Positions 39,073 to 46,831 of a stretch of 50,672 nt of DNA are shown piece by piece; positions within the stretch are counted from its first letter, which is position 1, and every line of letters starts with the position of its first letter. The translations under genes and the position numbers were made by a program. A model generated the notes under the pieces. It saw only the letters and a list, made by a program, of their open reading frames with translations. It was not told the DNA's origin and made no database searches. Location of the stretch: positions 1 to 50,672 of IMG/VR virus record IMGVR_UViG_3300028364_000048. One strand, written 5' to 3'. The DNA comes from a virus.

Positions 39073-39684
39073 ATGCCCCACAAAAAAATGCGTGCATGCC
39101 CTGTAGAGCGGGGCGGCCCCGTGCTTGACTTGCAAAAAATTGAAAAAATGCGTGCATGCCCGGTAGAGCAGGGCAACTTCGTGCCTAACCACGACACAGA
39201 ATACAATGTTGCAATGTGCAGTGGTAGGAAAACCCTTGAGTTAATCGACGGCCTGCGCTTAGGCCATGGCGTACACGCATTCGCACCGGTGATTAGGCGA
39301 CCAGGCAAAAAGCCTTTAGTCGCGCTACCTGGTTTTCTTTTTATACCAACGCAAGAATTCGAAGATGCGGAGCACCTTGCAAGGTGCGGCTTAGTTCCAC
39401 CTTTTTCACCACTCATAATGGCTTCAAAATTAATGACATGCCGGCATGAAGAGCTTGTTGTCTTCGAGAAAGCTGTAAATGACATGAACATAGATTTGTC
39501 ACTTTTCAATGGCTCACTACGCGAGGGTGACAATGTAATGGTGACAGCAGGACCGTTTAACGGATTATCTGCCGTGGTCAAAGGAATGCGAATTGAGGGC
39601 AGCATTATGGTTACTCTCAACCTAGACATGTTTGGCAAAAGCCAGGAAATAAGCCTACCACTTTCAATGCTTGAAAGAACCTGA
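39073..39684 (+). CDS. NusG/RfaH-like transcription factor
   Basis: 203 residues as read from 39073; ATGs at 39088 and 39148 are also possible and none has a clear ribosome site. After the repeat, TEYNVAMCSGRKTLELIDGL to LPGFLFIPTQEF (~42-95) follows the NGN domain of NusG (YVV...SG.E...L......F.P...R......PLFPGY.F). The C-terminal GDNVMVTAGPFNGLSAVVKG (~150-170) is a KOW motif. Such factors bind RNA polymerase and reduce pausing or termination. Placed just before TerS, it could act as an antiterminator for the long late operon. Confidence 0.65.
   Translation: MPHKKMRACPVERGGPVLDLQKIEKMRACPVEQGNFVPNHDTEYNVAMCSGRKTLELIDGLRLGHGVHAFAPVIRRPGKKPLVALPGFLFIPTQEFEDAEHLARCGLVPPFSPLIMASKLMTCRHEELVVFEKAVNDMNIDLSLFNGSLREGDNVMVTAGPFNGLSAVVKGMRIEGSIMVTLNLDMFGKSQEISLPLSMLERT
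39082..39173 (+). repeat. Two 60-nt-spaced repeats with ATG and hairpin
   Basis: AAAAAATGCGTGCATGCCC followed by KGTAGAGCRGGGC occurs at 39082-39113 and 39142-39173, exactly 60 bases apart. Each copy has a GCCC/GGGC stem and an in-frame ATG encoding MRACPVE. They lie in the leader or first codons of the NusG-like gene. May be RNA elements or a simple duplication. Confidence 0.5.
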
Positions 39685-39770
39685 CTCACTGAGACAGGTT
39701 GTAGGTTGTTGAGGTGAAGCGCCTCCGATATAAATAATCTTGAAAAGGGTTTAGAAAAGCGGGCAGTAAA

Positions 39771-40286
39771 ATGAGTTACCTACAAATAAGGTCTCCTTGG
39801 AACAGGCGCAAAGTAGAAAGCGCCGAGGAACTTTGGTCTACCTTCATGGAATATGTGAAGCACAGTGACAGTAGTTTTCTTGTCGAGCCAAAGATTTTCA
39901 GCACCAAAACAGGTATTGTGCATGGCAACCTTGACAAGGTGCGTCCATTCACGCTGCATGGCTTTTGCAACTTCGTTGGAATACACCCAGGAACTTGGGA
40001 CGGATGGAAGAAAGAAGATCGCGAAGAATTCTTTGCCTCAGTGCAGCTTCAAATCGAAAGCATCATATATGATCAGCAGTATCAAGGCGCGGTTGCAAAT
40101 ATATTCAACGTCACTATGGTTTCACGTAAGCTCGGTCTTGCTGACAAGAGTGAATTTTCAGGGCCAGGTGGAAAACCAATACAAGTAGACGGGATGACAG
40201 CGCGTGAACGAGTCGCTAGCAAGCTCCTTAGCCTCTCTTCCCGAGAGTCAGCGTTCAATGATCCTGTCGGAGATGACGGAGAGTGA
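39771..40286 (+). CDS. terS: Terminase small subunit
   Basis: 171 residues. The middle (HGFCNFVGIHPGTWDGWKKE) is a helix-turn-helix region and YDQQYQGAVANIFNVTMVSR then LGLADKSE (~101-128) is the characteristic tail of P22 gp3/terminase_6-like small subunits. It should recognise the packaging site and load the large subunit. The large subunit gene starts inside it. A promoter and NusG-like gene lie upstream. Confidence 0.82.
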   Translation: MSYLQIRSPWNRRKVESAEELWSTFMEYVKHSDSSFLVEPKIFSTKTGIVHGNLDKVRPFTLHGFCNFVGIHPGTWDGWKKEDREEFFASVQLQIESIIYDQQYQGAVANIFNVTMVSRKLGLADKSEFSGPGGKPIQVDGMTARERVASKLLSLSSRESAFNDPVGDDGE

Positions 40287-41496
40287 CCTAGCTGAACTTG
40301 AGTATGATTGGCAATTCTGGGGCCGTCAAAATCAGCTTGCCCCTAAAGGAATATGGTCCACTTGGCTGGCGTTGGCTGGCCGAGGTTTTGGTAAGACAGA
40401 GGCAGGAGCGCAGTGGATTAAAGGGCGTGTTGAGTCTGGGTTCGAGCACCTTGCACTTATCGCTGAAACCCAAAAAGACCTCGACTCCGTTATGGTTCCA
40501 AGAATACTCTCAATCTACCCTGAAAATGAAAGGCCTATTGCAAGGTTTAAACCCACAAAAATAATTTGGCCAAATGGTGCGGTTGCTCAGGGCTATACCG
40601 GCACAGAGCCAGATCAGCTTCGTGGACCTGAATTTGATAGTGCCTGGGTTGACGAGCTAGCAAAATATCGATATGCAAGAGAAGTCTGGGACATGTTGGC
40701 CTTCACTATGCGCAAAGGTGATGATCCGAGAGTGTTCGTCAGTACAACACCAAGACCAATACCGGTTATAAAGGAAATATTGCGCGACGCGTCCACAGTG
40801 GTGACCAGGGGTTCAACCTTCGATAACGCTGGTAATTTGCCAAAGGCCTTCCTTGACAAGCTTAAGAAAAGATATGCCGGCACACGCTTAGGTCGCCAAG
40901 AACTTGAAGCCGAAATGCTGGAAGACTTGGTTGGTGCTCTTTGGAACCAAGACGAGATTGACAAGCTTCGGATAGAAGAGCTTCCGGACATGCGGCGCAT
41001 TGTTGTAGCGATTGACCCAAGCGGAACCAAAGGTGTAGAAGATGACGGCGACAGTATTGGCATCGTGATTGCAGGCAAAGGTGTCGATGGTCTCGGATAC
41101 GTTATGGGCGACTTCACGTGCAAACTCTCCCCTGATGGTTGGGGCAAGCGCGCAGTACAGGCTTATAATAAATTCGGAGCCGATCGTATTGTGGCTGAAC
41201 GAAACTATGGTGGCGCAATGGTCGAGCACGTTATTCGCACCGTTGATAAAAATATCAGCTACAAAGAAGTGACTGCCAGCCGTGGCAAGGTGGTTCGTGC
41301 AGAACCCATCGCCGCACTTTACGAGCAAAAGCGCGTAATCCACGTCGGGGATTTTCCCGAGCTTGAAGAGCAAATGTGCCTAATGGGGCCAGATGGTTTC
41401 GTAGGCGAAGGTTCACCCGACCGTCTTGACGCACTGGTGTGGGCACTAACAGATTTAATGATGAGCGATGATAGCTCATGGGAGGGCACAATATGA
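40204..41496 (+). CDS. terL: Terminase large subunit (packaging ATPase-nuclease)
   Basis: 430 residues from GTG 40204; the N-terminal LASLPESQRSMILSEM is what this family usually has before its ATPase, so the longer start is chosen despite the 83-base overlap. Walker A is GRGFGKT (59-65), Walker B SAWVDE (146-151), coupling motif STTPRP (~180-185). The nuclease has Asp271 (AIDPSG), Glu332 (VAERNYGG) and Asp406/409 (SPDRLDAL), the RNase H-like set. It packages DNA into the head and cuts it. Confidence 0.93.
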   Translation: MNESLASSLASLPESQRSMILSEMTESDLAELEYDWQFWGRQNQLAPKGIWSTWLALAGRGFGKTEAGAQWIKGRVESGFEHLALIAETQKDLDSVMVPRILSIYPENERPIARFKPTKIIWPNGAVAQGYTGTEPDQLRGPEFDSAWVDELAKYRYAREVWDMLAFTMRKGDDPRVFVSTTPRPIPVIKEILRDASTVVTRGSTFDNAGNLPKAFLDKLKKRYAGTRLGRQELEAEMLEDLVGALWNQDEIDKLRIEELPDMRRIVVAIDPSGTKGVEDDGDSIGIVIAGKGVDGLGYVMGDFTCKLSPDGWGKRAVQAYNKFGADRIVAERNYGGAMVEHVIRTVDKNISYKEVTASRGKVVRAEPIAALYEQKRVIHVGDFPELEEQMCLMGPDGFVGEGSPDRLDALVWALTDLMMSDDSSWEGTI

Positions 41497-42827
41497 ATTT
41501 CTTAGATGGCCTTCTCAACTACGTTTCGCGTCTTGGCACCAGTCGTGACAAGGCCTCGGCATCAATTTATGAGCTGGTTCAAATTGAAGAAAGCCAGCTC
41601 ATCGCGATGTACCGCAGTTCTGCAGTGGCGCGCAAGATCATCGACATGCCGGCCGAAGATAGTCTTCGCGAGTGGCGCGAGTGGTCGGCTGAAGCGGATC
41701 AGATCACGGATATCGAGGCCGAGGAAAACCGCCTCGGATATCAAGCTGCTATGATAAAGTGCTCAAAGCGCGCAGGGCTGTTTGGCGGCTGTGCAATATT
41801 TATCGGCACCGGCGAAGAAAACCTTGAAAAACCTCTCAATCCTGAGAGCATTGGTTTTGGCGGCGTCAAGTATTTGACCGTTGTCAGCCGTCAAGATTTG
41901 TCTGTTGGTATTCTCGAAGCTGACCCGCGTTCGACAAATTATGGGAAGCCCGACTTTTACCACATGAGCACAGTCACAGGGTTGCTGACAATCCACCCGT
42001 CGCGCCTGGTCATTTTGAGAGGCGATGAGCTTCCAGACGAGCGTTACACTGGTATGAACCTTGGGTGGGGTGACCCGGTTCTTCAGGCAGTGCTTACAGA
42101 TGTGCGAAACCTTGATGCAACTTTCGCGAATGTGGCAAGCCTCATTTTTGAAGCCAAAGTTGACGTTATGTCGATTGACGGATTTAACGATGGGCTGCGG
42201 TCAGGAGGTAGAGCGTATGAGGAATTGCTTCTTACGCGTTCAGCACTGACAGCTACCGGAAAAGGAATTAACGGCACTTTGCTGATGGATGTCAAAGACA
42301 AGTATGATCAAAAGAGCGCCAGCTTCGCAACGCTGCCTGACATCATGGATCGATACATGCAGATGGTCAGTGCAGCAGCTGGAATTCCAATGACCAAGCT
42401 GTTTGGCATGTCACCGGGAGGACTGAATGCAACTGGCGACTCGGACGACAGGTCATACTATGACCGGATCAAGGTTTTGCAGACGCTTGAGTATACCCCC
42501 GCAACGGCAATCCTGGATGAGTGCCTGATCCGCTCTGCCATCGGCTCCCGCCCGCCGGAAATCTATTACAAATGGAAGCCGCTCTGGCAGCCGACCCAAA
42601 AGGAAAGTGCTGAAACCGGTAAGGTTCTGGCAGATACTTTCAAGATTGTTTACGACATGGACATTTTGCCTGAAGAAGCAATTGCAAAATCGCTTGTGAA
42701 TGCCTTGACGGAAAGTGGTCTCGCGCCGGGACTAGAGAGCAACGTGGCTGAGTATTTTGCAGGGGCCAAGGCAGACGGCGATGACGACAATGACGCCACT
42801 GACGTGGCAGATGATTACAATGAGTGA
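41493..42827 (+). CDS. Portal protein (DUF1073-type)
   Basis: 444 residues from ATG 41493 (ATGA overlap with TerL). It forms the ring through which DNA passes. Features of the DUF1073 portal group: RSSAVARKIIDMPAEDSLRE near the start, HPSRLVILRGDELPD, a long stem helix, and SAAAGIPMTKLFGMSPGGLN then ATGDSDDRSYYD (~300-330), the conserved portal motif. The C-terminal tail is acidic. Confidence 0.9.
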   Translation: MNFLDGLLNYVSRLGTSRDKASASIYELVQIEESQLIAMYRSSAVARKIIDMPAEDSLREWREWSAEADQITDIEAEENRLGYQAAMIKCSKRAGLFGGCAIFIGTGEENLEKPLNPESIGFGGVKYLTVVSRQDLSVGILEADPRSTNYGKPDFYHMSTVTGLLTIHPSRLVILRGDELPDERYTGMNLGWGDPVLQAVLTDVRNLDATFANVASLIFEAKVDVMSIDGFNDGLRSGGRAYEELLLTRSALTATGKGINGTLLMDVKDKYDQKSASFATLPDIMDRYMQMVSAAAGIPMTKLFGMSPGGLNATGDSDDRSYYDRIKVLQTLEYTPATAILDECLIRSAIGSRPPEIYYKWKPLWQPTQKESAETGKVLADTFKIVYDMDILPEEAIAKSLVNALTESGLAPGLESNVAEYFAGAKADGDDDNDATDVADDYNE

Positions 42828-42836
42828 GGTGGTGAA

Positions 42837-43934
42837 ATGAATTTCACAGATGCGATGCATGTCACCGGCCAGATCAACCGGTCTGACACCGGGGCCGTCG
42901 TCTTTGCGCGCGTTGCGCGAGGTGGCAACGTGCAGGACTATCTTGGCTCTGAAATGGGCTTTCCTGATCGGAATGTCATCAGGGTTTACCGCCCTTTGGA
43001 TCAGGTTTTCTCAACAGCTGCGATCAATAGCTATGCGCGCAAGCCGATTACGATTGGCCACCCCAAAGGCGGAGTGACGACTGACAGTTGGAAAGAGCTA
43101 GCTGTTGGCGAGATTGATCCTGTTGGCATTATGCGCGATGGCGAGATGGTCACTGTGCCACTGGTATTCCGCGACGGCCCTGCCATAGCTATGCTTGACT
43201 CGCCTGATGGCCCAAAAGAGTTATCGATGGGATACTCTGCTGACGTTGAGTTTGTTGACGGTGTTTCTCCCAGCGGCGATCCGTATGACGCCACAATGTC
43301 TAATTTCATCATGGACCACGTTGCTGTTGTGCCAGAAGCACGCGGCGGAAAAGAATTGCGCATCGGTGACGCGCTTAAATGGGGCGCAGCGCCCCGCCCA
43401 CACACTGTTGAAAAAGTAAAGGATGACAGTATGACAATGCTAACAGTTGTGCTAGGCGATCGGGCGGTGCAAGTTGCCCAAGCCGATGCGCCCGCACTTG
43501 AGAGCTTCAAGGATGCGGTGACTAAAGCCGCAACCGATGCAGCTACGGCATCGACAGCGGTCATCGCCGCCAAAGACGAAGAAATCGGCACGCTGAAGGC
43601 CGACGCCAAAAAGCTGACCGACTCCGCTCTGACTCCTGAGAAGATGACCAAGATGGTCGCTGATCGGGTGGCACTGGAAACCCTGGTCAAATCGATTGCA
43701 CCGACTGTCGAAAGTGCAAATGTCGGCGATGCCGATCTGCGCAAGGCAGCTGTTGCCAGCAAGTACGGCGACGAAATGGTGAAAGACGCCAGCGACGCCG
43801 AAATCACCGGCATGTTCAAGGCGCTGGCCAAGGACGTCAAGCCTGTTGACGCCTTCGCCGATGGCGTCAAGGGCGGCCTGAAGGTTGTAACGAACGACGC
43901 CTGGGGCGCGTTCCTGCCAGCGAAAGGGGCATAA
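42837..43934 (+). CDS. Prohead protease (DUF2213) with C-terminal scaffold domain
   Basis: 365 residues. The first ~190 resemble the DUF2213 capsid-maturation protease: FDRNVIRVYRPLDQVFS-type start, ARKPITIGHPKGG, ELSMGYSAD, and MDHVAVVPEARGG. The last ~165 residues are an Ala/Lys/Asp helical region (AAKDEEIGTLKADAKKLTDS) of scaffold type. An internal ATG at 43431 with GGA at spacing 7 could give scaffold alone, as lambda Nu3 does. It lies between portal and decoration protein, the usual order. Confidence 0.82.
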   Translation: MNFTDAMHVTGQINRSDTGAVVFARVARGGNVQDYLGSEMGFPDRNVIRVYRPLDQVFSTAAINSYARKPITIGHPKGGVTTDSWKELAVGEIDPVGIMRDGEMVTVPLVFRDGPAIAMLDSPDGPKELSMGYSADVEFVDGVSPSGDPYDATMSNFIMDHVAVVPEARGGKELRIGDALKWGAAPRPHTVEKVKDDSMTMLTVVLGDRAVQVAQADAPALESFKDAVTKAATDAATASTAVIAAKDEEIGTLKADAKKLTDSALTPEKMTKMVADRVALETLVKSIAPTVESANVGDADLRKAAVASKYGDEMVKDASDAEITGMFKALAKDVKPVDAFADGVKGGLKVVTNDAWGAFLPAKGA

Positions 43935-43937
43935 GAC

Positions 43938-44321
43938 ATGACAATTCTCACTGAAGGCACGCGAGGTTACGCGTTTCTGGTGTCCGAAGCCAGCGCCATT
44001 TATCGGTCGCGCCAGGAAGTTGTCGTAACGGTCCCGCCGAACAGCACCATCCCGGCTGGTCGGATCATGGGCCGTGTCACCACGGGCGGCAAGTTCGTGG
44101 CTCAGCTTGCCGCTTCCAGCAACGGTTCTCAAACCCCCGCCGGTCTGCTTCTGGTTCCGCAGACCAACACCACCGGCAGTGCGATTGACGTCATGGCCAC
44201 TGTTGTCGCGCGCGCGGCCGAAGTGGTCAAAACTGAAATCACCTATGACCCGGCGGCCAATGCCGCTGCAATTTCCGCCGCTGATGCAGCACTTGCTGCA
44301 CTCGGCATCATTGTGCGCTGA
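43938..44321 (+). CDS. Head decoration protein (gpD-like)
   Basis: 127 residues. ILTEGTRGYAFLVSEASAIY near the start and PAGRIMGRVT then GLLLVPQTNT match lambda gpD-type head decoration proteins that clamp the capsid after expansion. The Ala-rich end (AAISAADAALAALGIIVR) is helical. It lies directly before the capsid gene. Confidence 0.82.
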   Translation: MTILTEGTRGYAFLVSEASAIYRSRQEVVVTVPPNSTIPAGRIMGRVTTGGKFVAQLAASSNGSQTPAGLLLVPQTNTTGSAIDVMATVVARAAEVVKTEITYDPAANAAAISAADAALAALGIIVR

Positions 44322-44335
44322 AGGAGTAATTCGAC

Positions 44336-45352
44336 ATGGCCACTATGGACATTTTCAACAACTCGGCATTTTCCACGACTTCCCTCTCCGGGTTCGTCCA
44401 GAAAATGCCGTATGTTCCACAACTATTGGGTTCGCTCAATCTGTTCACCCCCAAACCGGTCCGGACGCGAAACGTCTTTGTTGACCGCACCGAGGGCGGC
44501 ATTACGCTGATCCCGACGTCGGCCGCTGGCGCACCGCCTGAGACGCTTAACAGCACCACGCGCGATGCCGTTGCGCTGAAGACCACCCGCCTTGCCAAAG
44601 ATTTCACTCTGTATGCTTCAGAGCTGGATGGCATCCGGGCCAGCGGCACCGAGTCCGAACTGATGGCAGTTCAGTCCGAGTTCAACGCCCGCATGTTGCG
44701 GATCCGGGCTGACATGGAACTGACCCATGAACACCACCGCCTGGGGGCGCTTCAGGGTCTGTTGCTGGACGCTGATGGCAGCACGGTGATCTACGACTAC
44801 GCGACAGAGTTCAACGAGGCGATCCCGACCGCCATCAGCTTCGAACTGGACGTGGTCACGACCGACGTGATCGGCATCTGTAAAGGCATCGCACGCAGCA
44901 TGGCACGGTCGGGCAAAGGTGCTCTTGCCGGCGCGACGATCCACGCGCTTGCCGGTGACGACTTTTATGACATGCTGGTCAAGCACGCCAACGTCGAAAA
45001 GTTCTATCTGAACCAGATGGGCGCTCAGGCGATGCGCGATCAGACCGCCATCTTCGAGAGTTTCAAGATCGGGGGCATCACGTTCCACAACTATCGCGGG
45101 ACGGATGACGGAACGACCGTGGCAGTCCCAACGGATGAGGCCAAATTCTTCCCGATTGGGGCTTCGGGTGTTTTCGAGGTGGCATATGCACCGCTGGAGG
45201 CCGCGGGCTTTGTCAACACACCTGGCCAGCCGCTTTACGCCATGAACATTCCCGACCGTCAACGGAACATGTGGACCAAGGGCGAGCTCTACAGCTACCC
45301 CCTCTATATGTGCTCCCAGCCGCGCGTCCTGCGTAAAGGCACGCTGACATGA
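44336..45352 (+). CDS. Major capsid protein (lambda gpE-like)
   Basis: 338 residues with a strong GAAGGAG site. Typical of the E family: MDIFNNSAFSTTSLSGFV start, VDRTEGGITLIPTSAAGAPP, a middle LRIRADMELTHEHHRLGAL, GIARSMARSG and the C-terminal end YPLYMCSQPRVLRKGTLT. It builds the icosahedral shell. Followed by a lysine/alanine-rich gene by ATGA overlap. Confidence 0.92.
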   Translation: MATMDIFNNSAFSTTSLSGFVQKMPYVPQLLGSLNLFTPKPVRTRNVFVDRTEGGITLIPTSAAGAPPETLNSTTRDAVALKTTRLAKDFTLYASELDGIRASGTESELMAVQSEFNARMLRIRADMELTHEHHRLGALQGLLLDADGSTVIYDYATEFNEAIPTAISFELDVVTTDVIGICKGIARSMARSGKGALAGATIHALAGDDFYDMLVKHANVEKFYLNQMGAQAMRDQTAIFESFKIGGITFHNYRGTDDGTTVAVPTDEAKFFPIGASGVFEVAYAPLEAAGFVNTPGQPLYAMNIPDRQRNMWTKGELYSYPLYMCSQPRVLRKGTLT

Positions 45353-45636
45353 TCGTAGGGAACCCAACCGCCCGCGCAAAGGCCGTCCGCATTGCGGGCG
45401 GTCACGTTATCATCGAACCGGGTAAAACCGAAACGGTGAAGTCCGACTTGACCGAGGCTGAAGTCGACCGGTACAAGGCTGCAGGCTTGAAGTTCAAGTC
45501 AACCAATGAAGAAGCTAAGGCCGAAGCAGACAAAGCCGAAGCTGATGCCAAAGCCGAAGCTGATGCCAAAGCCAAAGCTGACAAAGCCGAGGCAGACGCC
45601 AAGGCACAGCCCGCCATGCCGACCGGCAAAAAGTAA
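45349..45636 (+). CDS. Head-region protein with Ala/Glu/Lys repeat tail
   Basis: 95 residues. A small N-terminal beta domain (MIVGNPTARAKAVRIAGGHV to about residue 50) precedes a repeated charged helix with units KAEAD and AKAEAD. ATGA-coupled to the capsid gene. Phages often place a small head-completion protein here; the repeat tail is a low-complexity helix. Function is not recognised. Confidence 0.6.
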   Translation: MIVGNPTARAKAVRIAGGHVIIEPGKTETVKSDLTEAEVDRYKAAGLKFKSTNEEAKAEADKAEADAKAEADAKAKADKAEADAKAQPAMPTGKK

Positions 45637-45664
45637 CGGACCGGGCCAACCACAGGAGTGTCAC

Positions 45665-46063
45665 ATGATCGGCACAACCACAGGGCTGATTGCATATGCC
45701 GCGGCGCGCGGCACGGTAATCGCTAACGACGCGGCAACGATTTATGGACTTGTCAATGCCTCCGATTACATTCGGTACACATATCTGGAAACATCAAGTT
45801 GCACAATTGACAGTGCCAACGTTGTGGAAGCTGTGTACGAAGCAGCGATTGCTGAAATTGCAGAACCAGGCTTCTGGAAATCCACATACACACCTGCTGA
45901 GCAGGTAGTTCTTGTTGCTGTGGATGGTATTAAGTGGCAGCCTACCAGCGATGCCACTAAGGTTGGGGCGTCCGTTCCAAGATCCACGATAATTGAAAGC
46001 ATGCTGAGTCATTGCATCGGCGGTGGGCTTTACGGTTACGCAACCGGTCCGAGGCTGGTATGA
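45665..46063 (+). CDS. Head-tail adaptor (DnaT-like fold)
   Basis: 132 residues from ATG 45665 (AGGAG). LIAYAAARGTVIANDAATIY and NVVEAVYEAAIAEIAEPGFW resemble the helical adaptor proteins of the connector, often annotated as DnaT-like. It should bind the portal ring. It lies between capsid and neck genes as expected. Confidence 0.65.
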   Translation: MIGTTTGLIAYAAARGTVIANDAATIYGLVNASDYIRYTYLETSSCTIDSANVVEAVYEAAIAEIAEPGFWKSTYTPAEQVVLVAVDGIKWQPTSDATKVGASVPRSTIIESMLSHCIGGGLYGYATGPRLV

Positions 46064-46440
46064 GCGGGGCCAGGATTGCCGCTCAGATCGCTCGGGCCTA
46101 TGATCAGGCGGGCCGGGCCGCTGGTAACGGGAATGGCGCAATGTCTGTAAGGATAACCCGCACGCCCCCTGTCAGCGGCCCAGAATGGGCACCAGTTTTC
46201 GGCACGCCAGTTAACCACGATTTCGTTGCCAAGCCGTCCAGCAAGACTTACACACAGCGGACCGGGTTGTCGCTGGGCGAAAAGGAGCGCGTCTATTCGC
46301 TGGTGAACCACGGCGTGACAATCACCCCGAGCACATCGGACGTGCTGACCGTGGACGGCGTGAATTGGTCCGTGAAAGAGGTTATCCCGATGGACCCTGC
46401 AGGGTATGTGTTATCGTGGCTGGTGAAGGTCGCAAAATGA
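46060..46440 (+). CDS. Neck or head-closure protein
   Basis: 126 residues, ATGA overlap with the adaptor. RIAAQIARAYDQAGRAAG, then SLGEKERVYSLVNHGVTITP (~66-85) and DVLTVDGVNWSVKEVIPMDP, show a beta-barrel-like order seen in head-closure proteins. The family cannot be fixed by eye, but the position between adaptor and tail genes supports it. Confidence 0.55.
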   Translation: MSGARIAAQIARAYDQAGRAAGNGNGAMSVRITRTPPVSGPEWAPVFGTPVNHDFVAKPSSKTYTQRTGLSLGEKERVYSLVNHGVTITPSTSDVLTVDGVNWSVKEVIPMDPAGYVLSWLVKVAK

Positions 46441-46613
46441 CCGACGCAATGGGGTATTTGCTTTACGGACAGATGATTTTGGTAGTGTTTGGAGGGCTTT
46501 ATGGCGTTGCAACGCTTTTCCTATCAATTCAATATCATGGCCATGAGAAAACACACTATATGGTTCTTGGTTTCGGCTTGATTACCACTTCAATGATCTT
46601 GGCCATGTTCTGA
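46437..46613 (+). CDS. Small membrane protein in the neck operon
   Basis: 58 residues with two hydrophobic segments (~6-28 and ~40-57, YLLYGQMILVVFGGLYGVAT and MVLGFGLITTSMILAMF) joined by a His-rich loop (YHGHEKTHY). ATGA overlap with the gene before. A membrane protein in a connector operon is unusual and has no clear role. Confidence 0.55.
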   Translation: MTDAMGYLLYGQMILVVFGGLYGVATLFLSIQYHGHEKTHYMVLGFGLITTSMILAMF

Positions 46614-46636
46614 TGGCAACCGAGGGAGATGACCAG

Positions 46637-46831
46637 ATGACTGACCACACAACTGACAACCCGCTGTTGCGCGTCCGCACCCTAAACGGGAGGGCGCAAG
46701 TTTTCGTCCGCATTGATGGTCATAACTACGAAATAGGCGGCATCATGGTCGTTAAAATTGACGAAATTCAGCCTTCCGAAATGCTGATGGTCCAAATTGA
46801 GGCGCGTCTTGGGGGCCTGGGCACCGAATGA
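46637..46831 (+). CDS. Hypothetical 64-residue protein
   Basis: The start at 46637 has GAGGGAG at good spacing; 46613, which shares a base with the previous stop, is an alternative. MTDHTTDNPLLRVRTLNGRA, then VFVRIDGHNYEIGGIMVVKI, is a compact beta protein. Overlaps the next gene (ATGA). Confidence 0.5.
   Translation: MTDHTTDNPLLRVRTLNGRAQVFVRIDGHNYEIGGIMVVKIDEIQPSEMLMVQIEARLGGLGTE

Noticed and set aside
39042-39689. 215-residue minus-strand frame opposite the NusG-like gene
   Set aside because: It contains the duplicated leader in reverse and lies across a plus-strand promoter; the plus reading has NGN/KOW features.
43031-43960. 309-residue minus-strand frame under the protease-scaffold gene
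   Set aside because: A shadow frame of G/C-rich coding DNA; Ser/Ala/Thr-rich, no ribosome site, opposite to a well-supported gene.
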